Assembly (NCBI GenBank): GCA_001275005.1
Contig: JWZX01002954.1
Coordinates: 1 to 15,006 of the forward strand
From: Chrysochromulina tobinii
Taxonomy: Eukaryota; Haptophyta; Prymnesiales; Chrysochromulinaceae
Reading direction: 5' to 3'
DNA: 15,006 nt
Every line of letters begins with the position of its first letter. The first letter of the stretch is position 1. The translations under genes were made by a program, and so were the position numbers. The notes below the pieces were generated by a model. It saw only the letters and a list, made by a program, of their open reading frames with translations, did not search any database and was not told where the DNA came from. Shown piece by piece: positions 1 to 7,366 of the stretch.

Positions 1-184
1 GCTTGATCTCCATGATCTCGTAGCGGCGCATGTCGCGGGTCTCAATGAGGCCGAGCGGGTCGTACACGCCGAGCGGCGGGAGGACACCAAGGTCACCCTC
101 CGAGAACATCTGGACGGTGCGCGAGCGCATGACCGGGGCCTGGAAGGCCTGGACGGAGGCGGCAAGGGCGACGACTGCGGACAT
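1..184 (-). CDS. Light-harvesting chlorophyll a/c (FCP-type) protein, 5' part only
   Basis: Minus-strand gene that starts at 184 and runs off the left edge, giving 61 residues. It binds chlorophyll and carotenoid in thylakoid antennae. Visible: a short hydrophobic presequence (MSAVVALAASVQA) followed by FQAP, like the ASAFAP signal/transit junction of complex red plastids; then GVLPPLGVYDPLGL at about 34-47 and RRYEIMEIK at 53-61. The next codon begins with C, as expected for the family's EIKHGR motif at the first membrane helix. Known family: FCP mature N-termini share the PLGxYDPLG block. The start at 184 has an A-rich leader (AAACAA before ATG). An in-frame ATG at 229 would add 15 residues (MLTQPLLLSLAAIKQ) and cannot be excluded. 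The membrane helices and pigment ligands lie outside the window. Confidence 0.85.
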   Translation of the reverse strand, partial: MSAVVALAASVQAFQAPVMRSRTVQMFSEGDLGVLPPLGVYDPLGLIETRDMRRYEIMEIK

Positions 185-1168
185 TTGTTTGATTGCTGCG
201 AGCGAGAGAAGAAGAGGCTGCGTGAGCATACATGAGGCAGGCCATAACCAAGGCGTGATCTTGCGGTCGGTTTCCGCGCGAGCGCAGCACGCGCGACGAC
301 GCAGCAGGGCATGCGTCGCGTGCGAAGCGCGCGTGCTCGCTGCAGCAGCGTGTTGGGGGAGCGGGCCGGTTTGGAGAGATACGCGGCGTGGCAACCGCGC
401 CACGGGATGGGCAGGCGGCCATGCCAGAGCGAGGGTTGCGAAGCGAGCGAGCGCATTACTTTTTGAGATTGTTCGGAATGAGAAGCGAGCACAATTTTAA
501 TCACGCCACTTGCACTTTTAATCGCTGGCGGTGTGTCGCCCAAAGAGTAACGGCTGTGAATCCACCTTGGCAGGATACTTCTCTTGCGCGGACGCCCGCC
601 GCTTTATTAAATGGCGGGCCGACGCGAGTCGCGACGATCGATGCGCGCGCCAGTTGTCTCCTTATTGTCTCCATTTCGCTTCTCTTCTCATCGGTAAACT
701 GATGTTGATCGCCTTCTCAACAGGCATCAGCGCGGGGGGGGCGGCGGGGAGTGCGTCGGAGGGCAGGCGTTAGGCAGGCGATAAAGCAGTGCGTGAGCGA
801 AGTGCGTCGAGTCATATATTTGTCAGCTTTCGTGTGGTGGTTATTTATAAAGCTGGAAATAGGAAATATTAGAATCAAGGGAAATTCTCTGACTACAGAC
901 TGTATAGTGATCCGCCCAGCAACGGTATGAGCGAGTACTCAGTACTTGTGTTGACCTAGGGGTGCGGAGCCCGGTTTGGAGTTGTGCGGAGCCGGCCTTT
1001 GAGACGGTGTGTCCCCAGACGCTCATCTTCGGCCGACCGAAGGCCACACACCCAGAATTGCACACACCGGCCCAATGGCAACGCACGCGTGAGCGCGTGG
1101 CCGCGTGCACTTACTCCCCCACCCCAGCTTGTATCATGTCAGGGCGGGGAGGTGTGGTAAGCGAGCGC

Positions 1169-1208
1169 GGGGGGTACGTAGGGGGTACGTAGGGGGTACG
1201 CGGGGGGG
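1169..1208 (+). repeat. Tandem GGGGGTACGTA repeat, G-quadruplex motif
   Basis: Three near-identical 11-bp units give four G-runs (6, 5, 5 and 7 G) separated by loops TACGTA, TACGTA and TACGC. This fits the standard four-tract quadruplex pattern on the plus strand. The loops are themselves palindromic (TACGTA). It lies about 400 bp upstream of the esterase-like gene and about 1 kb upstream of the antenna gene. Confidence 0.8.
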
Positions 1209-1360
1209 ACCGCGAAGAAACTCAGTATTTGACTGACTCACTGAACGGTACATGTATGCCGCGAGCGCCGCTGGTACAGTCTGTAACGCTGGTGGCGGGA
1301 CGGACGCGGTAACGCGCCCACCCATCCAGGTGGCATCCAGGTGACGAGGGGGAATTGGCA

Positions 1361-1395
1361 TTTGCCATCGGATTTGGTGGGGTTTGCCATCGGAT
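1361..1395 (+). repeat. Direct repeat TTTGCCATCGGAT, two copies
   Basis: Identical 13-bp copies at 1361-1373 and 1383-1395, 22 bp apart, about 210 bp upstream of the esterase-like gene's start. They could be paired binding sites in its promoter or simple local duplication; nothing decides between these. Confidence 0.6.
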
Positions 1396-1606
1396 ACATA
1401 TTCTGATTTCACAGGTCGCGTGGTTTCAATTATCGGTATGTTGCAATCTTTTCGACGCGCCGAGCGCGTGCGGGGTGCTGTAAACACAGCGCCGATCCAT
1501 CGCGGTCGTCGCACGAAAAACGGACCGGCGACGCAACAAAGGGCAGCCAGGCGCCGTAACCTTTGGGCGCGCACGGCTTGTCTGAAAGACCTAGTGCAGT
1601 GGAGGC

Positions 1607-2872
1607 ATGGAGGCTGCCGCGCTACCTTCTGAGGTACGCACACGCCCGTGCTACTACGACAGCGCTCGCATTGCGCGGTGTGCCAAGCGCGGTGAGCACA
1701 TCGTCTTCATGGGCGACTCGCTCACCCGGTACCAGTGGCTTGCGCTCGCGGCCTCTTTTCATCGCGGCGTCGAGCTAAGCGATGCTGAATTTCCGAGCCT
1801 CGTCAAGGAGCGGGAGTGGCGGCACTGGATGCCCTTTTACAATGGCAGCACGGAGGCGCTCAAGCCCAATGGCAGGTGCGACTGCCACCGCAGCTTTGCG
1901 AAGCCAGTCGGAAGCAAGACGATCGAGAACCGATTCTTTTGGCTCTCGGGCGGCGCACTGAACCTCAGCTTCATCCAGGTGCTCAACCCTGAGGCCATCC
2001 TCGGCACGTGGTTGCCCGTCGGACCGCTTAGCGACGAGCGCCACCGAGCGCAATTGCACGACGAGTTCGCGCCGCGATGGCGCATGCGATGGGCTGAGTG
2101 CATCGCTCAGGTCGTTGCGCAAATGCAGCCCCCGCCGACGGTACTTCTGCTTAACATGGGACAGTGGGGCCCGCCGCCGAATGCCAGCTACCTAGAAGAC
2201 ATTTACGCCGTCGCTCGCCGCGCCGCGCCGCGCGTCGTGTGGAAGACGACGACCCGCATGCGTAAGTCGGGGCCCACCAAGTGGCTACGCACAGACATGC
2301 TTGCGCGGCGCACATTTCGCGAGATATTTGACGCTGCGCGGCTAACGCGCTCGCTCTCGAGCCGCGACTACTGGGATGTGCGCCACTTCGTGCCGCATGT
2401 GTACAATCATCTGAATGCAGCGCTGCTAAGGCAGCTCTACGGACAGCCCGTTCAGTGTGAAGAGTTCAACCACGGCCGCTGCTCACGGAGCAAGACCGTA
2501 CTTGCAACGACCGCAAGAGTGAGAGGAGCGCCTGCTCCCGGGCCGCTTTCAGCGTCGTCGGCAGATGACACGATGAGCGAGGCCGAGCGAGCTGCCTCGG
2601 TGAGCTCCGCGACTCCGGAGCAGGGGTGGACAGGAGTCCTAGAGCGGCCGCCGACCGAGTGGAACACGCTGCAGACGATTCTGTGGCTGGATTTCCTTGG
2701 GGTTTCGTTTGACGCTAAGGAGTTTGCCAACCGGAGCATCAATGCTAGCAGCATGCGCGAGCTCCTGGAGCTGTCGCGCCACGCCGAGCTCGGCATGCCG
2801 CAGGGCGCGCGTCAGAAGGTTTTGGGCGCCCTCTGGGCGCGCCAGAAGGCGATGAGGCATGGGCGCGCCTGA
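1607..2872 (+). CDS. TBL/PC-esterase-like (GDSL-type) protein with C-terminal SAM-like domain
   Basis: 421 residues. The first part resembles the trichome-birefringence-like/PC-esterase family, GDSL-type serine enzymes that add or remove acyl groups on polysaccharides in the secretory pathway. Visible: HIVFMGDSLTRYQW at 31-44 (candidate nucleophile S38); VLLLNMGQWG at 179-188, matching the family's NTGHW block; and DVRH at 257-260, the DxxH acid/base pair. Residues about 294-348 are a Ser/Ala/Pro-rich linker. Residues about 351-415 (EWNTLQTILWLDFLGV ... MPQGARQKVLGALW) have the SAM-domain pattern of tryptophan, WL..LGV, hydrophobic helices and a final G.R..VL..L helix. The family normally has an N-terminal signal anchor; none is here. 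An in-frame TAG lies at 1592, so translation starts at 1607 unless an exon lies upstream (TGCAG at 1595-1599 could be an acceptor). The true substrate is unknown. Confidence 0.7.
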   Translation: MEAAALPSEVRTRPCYYDSARIARCAKRGEHIVFMGDSLTRYQWLALAASFHRGVELSDAEFPSLVKEREWRHWMPFYNGSTEALKPNGRCDCHRSFAKPVGSKTIENRFFWLSGGALNLSFIQVLNPEAILGTWLPVGPLSDERHRAQLHDEFAPRWRMRWAECIAQVVAQMQPPPTVLLLNMGQWGPPPNASYLEDIYAVARRAAPRVVWKTTTRMRKSGPTKWLRTDMLARRTFREIFDAARLTRSLSSRDYWDVRHFVPHVYNHLNAALLRQLYGQPVQCEEFNHGRCSRSKTVLATTARVRGAPAPGPLSASSADDTMSEAERAASVSSATPEQGWTGVLERPPTEWNTLQTILWLDFLGVSFDAKEFANRSINASSMRELLELSRHAELGMPQGARQKVLGALWARQKAMRHGRA

Positions 2873-3020
2873 GGGCGACGACCATCCTTTGCGCTTTGAA
2901 AATGCTTTGAGCCACTGGGTACGGGCGCATGCTCTCACACACAGCAGACAGCACCGACCGTGCTGTATATCTCCAAATCTGCAACTGACAATTTGATGAG
3001 CAGTGACTTGGGCGGCCCGA

Positions 3021-3050
3021 GGTCCCCGAAACGTCCCCGAACGTCCCCGA
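3021..3050 (+). repeat. Tandem decamer ACGTCCCCGA, about three copies
   Basis: Consecutive units GGTCCCCGA, ACGTCCCCGA and ACGTCCCCGA, the last two identical. They lie about 150 bp after the esterase-like stop codon. No known function. Confidence 0.6.
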
Positions 3051-3117
3051 CGCTGGTGTACGCACGCTAGTTCGTGTTGTCGGCTGTTGGACGTGCCGGG
3101 GGGGAAACTATCATGGA

Positions 3118-3343
3118 TCAAGTCAAGTCCCACGGTCAAGTCACTTCATAAACAAGTAAACGAACAGACAACCTATGTAACAGCAAACAGGAAGTTCGGA
3201 GATCTATATCCAGCTATATCGCTATATCCTTCGTATCGAATGTGCTCTCGTGGCTAGCAGTGTAGGTGAGAGTCGACGGAGTGGAGGAGGCACATGACTT
3301 GACTGGACTTCAAAGTCTTGACTTGACTCCAAACTTGACTTGA
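3118..3343. repeat. TTGACT cluster with distant inverted copy
   Basis: TTGACT occurs at 3299, 3318, 3323 and 3335. The 11-mer ACTTGACTTGA at 3333-3343 is the exact reverse complement of 3118-3128, and a related TCAAGTC sits at 3135-3141. The cluster ends about 140 bp before the ATG at 3480, so it could be a set of promoter elements. Confidence 0.45.
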
Positions 3344-3479
3344 ATCGCGGTCGAACGACACAAAGCATGCATCGCTTCTCTTTCTTCAGTTCACTCGCCG
3401 CCTTTTCGCTTTGGCCGTCCATCTCCAACCGATCCCGACCCAGAAGAGCGAGAAGAGGCTTCGTTTAGCGTTGTTGACT

Positions 3480-4106
3480 ATGCGCTCCCATATGCCGCCG
3501 CCCGCGCCCGTACCCTGCACAGCCGCCGTCTTCGACGCTCACGCAGGCGGGGCATTCCATCTCGAGCAATTAGGCCGGCGACTCACTGGGCTGCCTGGCG
3601 GCGCGATGTGTACGGCCGCAACCAATTTGATCCTTGGCAACGAGCGCTTGGCGATTGAGTTCCTCATGTCCAAATCGTGCACGTTTCAACGAGGCTACCA
3701 GGTAGCGTTCGGTGTGCTGTCGCCTGGCGGTGATAGAAGCAAGATGCTGGGTACTCAAGTCGGTAGCGTGGCCCTGAATGCCGCCGGTGCTCTCATGGTT
3801 GACTTTGAGATGCATCGCATCGGACTAGGGCGCATCCTGCCAGGAGCTACCGTGAGATTGGAGTGGGAACCTGCATACATCCGAGCACCATCACCTGCAT
3901 ACTACGGCGATACCGGATCAGTCGGCCTGCTTATCTGGCGTGTGAACGACGCCGCCGTGTGCCGATGGGAAGCAGACTGTCGTGGATGGACTGTTGTGGC
4001 TGGCAACGTTGGCGAGGGACAGATCATCGAGATCGCCAAACCCGGGCGGCACATACCACCAGTGCGCAGCTCAATGGCAGAGGCACTCGCAGCGGCTGAT
4101 GAGTGA
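3480..4106 (+). CDS. Unknown protein, possibly SPRY-like beta-sandwich
   Basis: 208 residues from the ATG at 3480; the frame is open upstream to 3339 but contains only TTG, not ATG, before that point. I do not recognise it firmly. Residues about 57-186 have alternating hydrophobic strands and several SPRY-like landmarks: LAIEF at 57-61, GYQVAFGVLSPGG at 72-84, GTQVGSVALN at 91-100, LPGATVRLEWEP at 120-131, GSVGLLIWRVND at 146-157, and a closing GEGQIIEI at 178-185. In SPRY domains these places hold the G.cV/GF, LG..S.G, GD.VGV and NG motifs, but key residues differ. No signal peptide or membrane segment is visible. The CAG at 3387-3389 follows a good polypyrimidine tract, so an upstream coding exon is possible. 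Function unknown. Confidence 0.45.
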   Translation: MRSHMPPPAPVPCTAAVFDAHAGGAFHLEQLGRRLTGLPGGAMCTAATNLILGNERLAIEFLMSKSCTFQRGYQVAFGVLSPGGDRSKMLGTQVGSVALNAAGALMVDFEMHRIGLGRILPGATVRLEWEPAYIRAPSPAYYGDTGSVGLLIWRVNDAAVCRWEADCRGWTVVAGNVGEGQIIEIAKPGRHIPPVRSSMAEALAAADE

Positions 4107-4609
4107 AACCTGGGAGTGAAAGGGCGAACAGCACACCGCTCGCTGTACTTGGAAGCGGCGTATGATGGTGTATTGGTGAGACGATATTGGTCGGTCCGTT
4201 CACTGGATTCGTATATCTTACGTATATCAGGTGAACAGCAGGGAGACGGGTCAATTGAGACGGGTTCGCAGTAAAAAAGGTGCGAATCGCAGTTTTAAAG
4301 GATAGGTTGCGGACTCGCCCGACGGAAGGCGCCAACCCGCAACCGCTCACTCAGATACACTGACAGTTGAAAAGTACGTGGTTCCCCCATCCCCGATGAG
4401 TCGCCCTGTGGGCCCAGTTTAACCTGCCGTTTGGTTACCAAGCGTCTCCATTTCGCTGGGAGGGGGGGAAGCGCAGCGGAGCACCAGGTCGCGCGGAGCG
4501 AGTCCACTGTAGTTACCCTATGGTGTTTCAACACTGTGCTGCACGCCAACAATTTGCCGTGCGTAGAATTCGAACACGCAAGGTCTCGCCGCCCCCTTTC
4601 CAGGAGGTT
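4107..4609. other. Gene-free region between convergent genes
   Basis: About 500 bp holding the 3' ends of the rightward unknown gene and the leftward isochorismatase-like gene. It should contain both polyadenylation signals, but no clear AATAAA-type element is seen. A T-loop-like GAATTCGAAC at 4567-4576 sits in a 5-bp hairpin and does not extend to a tRNA fold. Nothing else is recognised. Confidence 0.55.
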
Positions 4610-5272
4610 CTAGAAGCCCAGTGCATCCTCCGGACCAACGCGTGTCTCCTTGACGAGGCCAGAGATGGCCTTAAAATTCGGGTGGTCCTTGGAGCGCATG
4701 AGCTCGAAGAGCACGCTCTCAGTGCTCGTGATGTACGCGCCCGCGCCTGCGCAGCGGTGCAATCCGACTGCGCGGCCGGTCGAGTCGGACGACGAGACGG
4801 CGTCTACGCAAAGATGGACATTATAGCCCATCTCGATCAGATCGAGCGTCGATTGCTGCACGCACACGTGCGCTTCGATGCCGCAGATGATCACGTCTGT
4901 GAGGCTGCTGTGTGCCTTGAGCACCTTAACCACCTGGGGCACGCACATGGAGAAGTCGGTCTTCTCGACAATCGTTGCGGCTGACTTGTCGAACTCGCCG
5001 ACGGTGTGACCGAGACCCTTAGGGTACTGCTCAGTCACGATAGTCGGGATGCCCAGCAGCTTGGCCGCCTCGCCCATGCGCCGGCTGCCAGCGACAACTG
5101 CAGGAAACTTGTGGATTGCCGTGCGGAACCGCTCCTGGATGTCGCATATGAGCAGCGCACTCGTGGCCGGCTTGAGGCGCGCGAGACGCATAGGTGCTGC
5201 AATTGGTGGAGGCGCGGGTGGCATCGTCGACATCAGCGCGCTCCGACGCAGACCACCGAGCCGCGCGAGCAT
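4610..5272 (-). CDS. Isochorismatase-family cysteine hydrolase (ISOC1/ISOC2-like)
   Basis: 220 residues, close to the usual 200-210 plus a short N-terminal extension. The fold hydrolyses amides, esters or vinyl ethers through a Cys-Asp-Lys triad; the substrate of the eukaryotic ISOC branch is not settled. Visible: SALLICDIQERF at 38-49 (D44), TEQYPKGLG at 80-88, VEKTDFSM at 102-109 (K104) and GIEAHVCVQQ at 131-140 (C137), followed by STESVLFEL at 183-191 and HPNFKAIS at 197-204. All three catalytic residues are present. The start is the ATG at 5272; a TTG at 5287 extends the frame but is unlikely as a eukaryotic start. The first roughly 28 residues (MLARLGGLRRSAL...) are Arg/Ala-rich without acids and could be a mitochondrial presequence; internal Met at 14, 17 and 28 are alternatives. 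It lies head-to-head with the THNSL2-like gene. Confidence 0.93.
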   Translation of the reverse strand: MLARLGGLRRSALMSTMPPAPPPIAAPMRLARLKPATSALLICDIQERFRTAIHKFPAVVAGSRRMGEAAKLLGIPTIVTEQYPKGLGHTVGEFDKSAATIVEKTDFSMCVPQVVKVLKAHSSLTDVIICGIEAHVCVQQSTLDLIEMGYNVHLCVDAVSSSDSTGRAVGLHRCAGAGAYITSTESVLFELMRSKDHPNFKAISGLVKETRVGPEDALGF

Positions 5273-5423
5273 CCACGAGCGGCTCAAAGACCGTCAGAAC
5301 CAAGTCAGCTCTGGAAAGCAAGCACCCAGAGCACCAGTCGCGTGGCTAACCCCCGTACCGTAGGACTCGTCATCAAGACATCTGATCGCGGAAGTTCGCG
5401 ATCTAAAATGGGACTGCGGAATC
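5273..5423. promoter_or_regulatory. Short divergent promoter region
   Basis: Only 151 bp separate the two outward-facing ATGs of the isochorismatase-like (-) and THNSL2-like (+) genes. Both promoters and both 5' leaders must therefore lie here or overlap the neighbouring gene. No TATA box is seen on either strand. It contains the near-palindrome at 5384-5403 and the upstream open frame at 5408. Confidence 0.6.
5384..5403. promoter_or_regulatory. Inverted repeat GATCGCG-6-CGCGATC
   Basis: A perfect 7-bp inverted repeat around GAAGTT, ending 20 bp before the THNSL2-like ATG. As DNA it is a dyad suited to a dimeric regulator. If transcribed, it is a GC-rich hairpin in the leader, four bases before the upstream ATG at 5408. 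Confidence 0.5.
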
Positions 5424-5437
5424 ATGTCATCCTATAG
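5408..5437 (+). promoter_or_regulatory. Nine-codon upstream ORF overlapping the THNSL2-like start
   Basis: ATG at 5408 encodes MGLRNHVIL and stops at TAG 5435-5437, in a different frame from the main ATG at 5424, which it overlaps. Its context (A at -3, G at +4) is strong, better than expected by chance. If the transcript starts upstream, this frame should lower main-frame translation. The transcription start is unknown, so this is conditional. Confidence 0.4.
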
Positions 5438-7109
5438 CGACGCTCCGGGCTTCGCGAGTGTGCTCTCGGGCCATCATCGGCGCCACTACTCCTTTGGCGA
5501 TGCCGTGCTTGCTGGATGGGCCGACGATGGTGGCATGCTCTGGCCGACTCAGGTACCACAGCTAGACCAGCAGCGCCTGGCCGCATGGGCGAGCCTCTCC
5601 TACCCTCAGCTGTGCGCCACCATCCTCAAGCTCTTCGTGCCAGCCGACGACCCAGACATTGCGCACGGAGAGCTCGACGCGCTCATCGCGCGGAGTTTTT
5701 CGGGCTTCGGCAGCGCCGATGTCGTTGAGCTCTTCACGCTCGAGGGCGGCGATTTGGGCCCTGGCCTCGCAATCGCAGAGCTGTGGCACGGACCGACACT
5801 CGCATTTAAGGACCTTGGAATGTTGGTGCTTGGCCAGATGCTTAGCCACCTGCTGCGCAGGCGGCGCGAGCGGCTCCTCCTCCTCGTGGGCACGAGTGGC
5901 GATACCGGCTCCTCTGCGATCGAGGCGGTGCGCGGCCTGCCAAATGTGGACATCGTCGTGCTCTACCCTCTACGCGGGTACAGCTCGATTACGCCCGTGC
6001 AGGAGCGCCAGATGACCAGCGTCGCCGAGGTCGAGGCCAACGTGACCGTCGTGGGCGTCGAGGGCACCTCAGACGACCTCGACGTCCCCATCGAGGCCTG
6101 CTTCCGGGACGCTCCGTTCAAGCGACTCCACGCGCTCGGCTCCGTCAATTCCGTCAACGTGGTGCGGCTCCTTGTGCAGAGTGTGCACTTCTTTTACGCG
6201 TACCTGCGAGTATGCCCGGCCGCGGACCGCACGGTACAGTTCGCCGTGCCGTGCGGCGCGGGTGGCCACCTCGCGGCCGGCCTCCTCGCCTTGCAGATGG
6301 GCCTGCCAGCGCGCCTCATCGCTGCGACAAACGCCAACGACGCGATGCATCGAGTACTGAGCACGGGAATACTGCACGCCGGACGGCCCTCGCGACCGAC
6401 GGCCTCGCCCTCGATGGACATCCAGATGCCCTACAACGTGTGGCGCCTGCTCTACGTGGCCAGCGGCGGCGATGGCGATGCCGTTCGGCGCTGGCAGGAG
6501 CAGCTCCGCATCGGTGTCTTGCAGCTGCCTCCTCACATCGTCATGTGGCTCGCCAAGCGTGTGGGCAGCGTCGCGGTGGATGACGAGGAGACGCTGGCCA
6601 CTGTGCGCTCCGCCCGTGTGCAGTCGGGCTACTTCCTCGACCCCCACACTGCCGTCGGGGTCGCCGCCGCCCGCCGGTCGCCCTTTGGCATTTATGGTCC
6701 GCCGCCCAGCACGGGCTTCGTCCGCGCTCACAACGGCGCGACGGCCGAGCCGCGCGTGTGCCTAGGCTGCGCTCATGCCGTCAAGTTTCTGCCCTCGGTC
6801 GCGGCCGCGCTCGGCAGCACGATCGACGCCACGCTCGCTGCGATGCCTGAATGCGTCACGCACCAGTGCGTCAGCGCCGTCGGTCGCATGGCGCGTGAAC
6901 TCCACGCGGCAGGGGGCGCCGCCGCGGGCGACGGCTTCAGCAAGGAGGGGCAGATGCCGACTGGCTGCACTACTGTCTTCCGTCGGGGCGAGGACTGGGA
7001 GCACCGGCTGCGTGCGCTCCTCGCCAGTGTGACCGCGCGCGCGAGCGAGCGCGCCGGAGCGAGCGCGCGACATGGCGCAGCAACTGGTAGTCCGGCGAGC
7101 CGCCTGTGA
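5424..7109 (+). CDS. THNSL2: Threonine synthase-like PLP enzyme (THNSL2-like)
   Basis: 561 residues, fold type II PLP enzyme. The N-terminal threonine-synthase domain covers about 20-105 (YSFGDAVLAGWADDGGMLWP). PTLAFKDLG at 124-132 carries the PLP lysine K129; the phosphate-binding loop is VGTSGDTGSS at 155-164; then GSVNSVNVVRL at 239-249, VPCGAGGHLAAG at 275-286, ATNANDAMHR at 301-310, MDIQMPYNVWRLLY at 331-344 and DPHTAVG at 406-412. The C-terminus (CTTVFRRGEDWEHRLRALL) matches the THNSL2 ending better than that of true threonine synthase. Animal THNSL2 acts as a phospho-lyase on phosphothreonine or phosphohomoserine, giving 2-oxobutyrate, so this is not safely called a threonine maker. 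The final roughly 25 residues are a low-complexity Ala/Arg/Ser tail. No plastid or mitochondrial presequence is obvious, suggesting a cytosolic enzyme. Confidence 0.93.
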   Translation: MSSYSDAPGFASVLSGHHRRHYSFGDAVLAGWADDGGMLWPTQVPQLDQQRLAAWASLSYPQLCATILKLFVPADDPDIAHGELDALIARSFSGFGSADVVELFTLEGGDLGPGLAIAELWHGPTLAFKDLGMLVLGQMLSHLLRRRRERLLLLVGTSGDTGSSAIEAVRGLPNVDIVVLYPLRGYSSITPVQERQMTSVAEVEANVTVVGVEGTSDDLDVPIEACFRDAPFKRLHALGSVNSVNVVRLLVQSVHFFYAYLRVCPAADRTVQFAVPCGAGGHLAAGLLALQMGLPARLIAATNANDAMHRVLSTGILHAGRPSRPTASPSMDIQMPYNVWRLLYVASGGDGDAVRRWQEQLRIGVLQLPPHIVMWLAKRVGSVAVDDEETLATVRSARVQSGYFLDPHTAVGVAAARRSPFGIYGPPPSTGFVRAHNGATAEPRVCLGCAHAVKFLPSVAAALGSTIDATLAAMPECVTHQCVSAVGRMARELHAAGGAAAGDGFSKEGQMPTGCTTVFRRGEDWEHRLRALLASVTARASERAGASARHGAATGSPASRL

Positions 7110-7275
7110 GTAGCTTTGTGAGTTGCATACCCCCACACACACACTGACATCAAGAGTTGGCCCAAAGAAATGGAAATCGCCGCTTGTGTACGGTCATTGC
7201 CCACGAGAAAAGACGGGAATGGATAAGGGGGGCGGTGGCGGGGGGGACGGCTTTTTGCGGGTTTTCTCTGGCCCG

Positions 7276-7281
7276 TATAAG
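7276..7281 (+). promoter_or_regulatory. Candidate TATA box (TATAAG)
   Basis: TATAAG inside GC-rich flanks, 91 bp upstream of the NPEPL1-like ATG at 7367. This would give a leader of about 60 nt if transcription starts about 30 bp downstream. It is the best TATA candidate in the window, and it argues that the open frame upstream of 7367, which begins only at a TTG, is not translated. Confidence 0.35.
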
Positions 7282-7366
7282 CGCGGTGCAGGGTGCTAGT
7301 CGGGCGAGGTGCGTGTGGTGCTATCCGAAATTGTACGTGTTCGCGGTTGCGTTCGTCGTGAACATC

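Larger units (their letters stand above)
185..1606. other. Gene-free region between light-harvesting and esterase genes
   Basis: About 1.4 kb with no convincing gene. The 185-480 part is GC-rich and must hold the promoter of the leftward antenna gene, but I see no clear TATA box. From 480 to 960 the DNA is lower in GC, with an AT-rich stretch at about 840-880. Short direct repeats include GTGCGGAGCC twice (about 962-993), ATCCAGGTG at 1324 and 1335, and TTTGCCATCGGAT at 1361 and 1383. The open frames here, the longest being 169 codons on the minus strand, have no recognisable domain. Confidence 0.6.
2873..3479. other. Gene-free region with short tandem repeats
   Basis: About 600 bp between two rightward genes. 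No protein or RNA gene is recognised. It holds three ACGTCCCCGA-like units (3021-3050), three CTATATC copies (3204-3228), and a TTGACT cluster (3299-3340) that has an inverted partner at 3118-3128. A polypyrimidine tract ending in CAG at 3389 looks like a splice acceptor, so the next gene could have a leader exon here. Confidence 0.55.

Noticed and set aside
1570-1632. Upstream coding continuation of the esterase in frame 1 (QWRHGGCRATF), suggesting a frameshift
   Set aside because: It faintly resembles the TBL W..xxC block, but the main frame has its own Cys-containing stretch at residues 12-25 and no single shift restores a better match; left as chance similarity.
1134-1643. 169-codon minus-strand frame
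   Set aside because: No recognisable domain; it overlaps the G-rich repeat and the start of the esterase-like gene, and its composition follows the local GC.
4560-4590. tRNA-like T-loop (GTTCGAATTC on the minus strand)
   Set aside because: The only stem is TGCGT/ACGCA around an 11-nt loop; the normal 7-nt T-loop gives mismatched stems, and no matching acceptor, D or anticodon arms were found.
4600-4608. Shine-Dalgarno-like CAGGAGGTT
   Set aside because: No start codon follows at the right distance and the window is eukaryotic in character.
7157-7366. N-terminal extension of the aminopeptidase by 70 residues from a TTG
   Set aside because: No ATG; the stretch contains a TATA-like box and does not resemble NPEPL1 N-termini.
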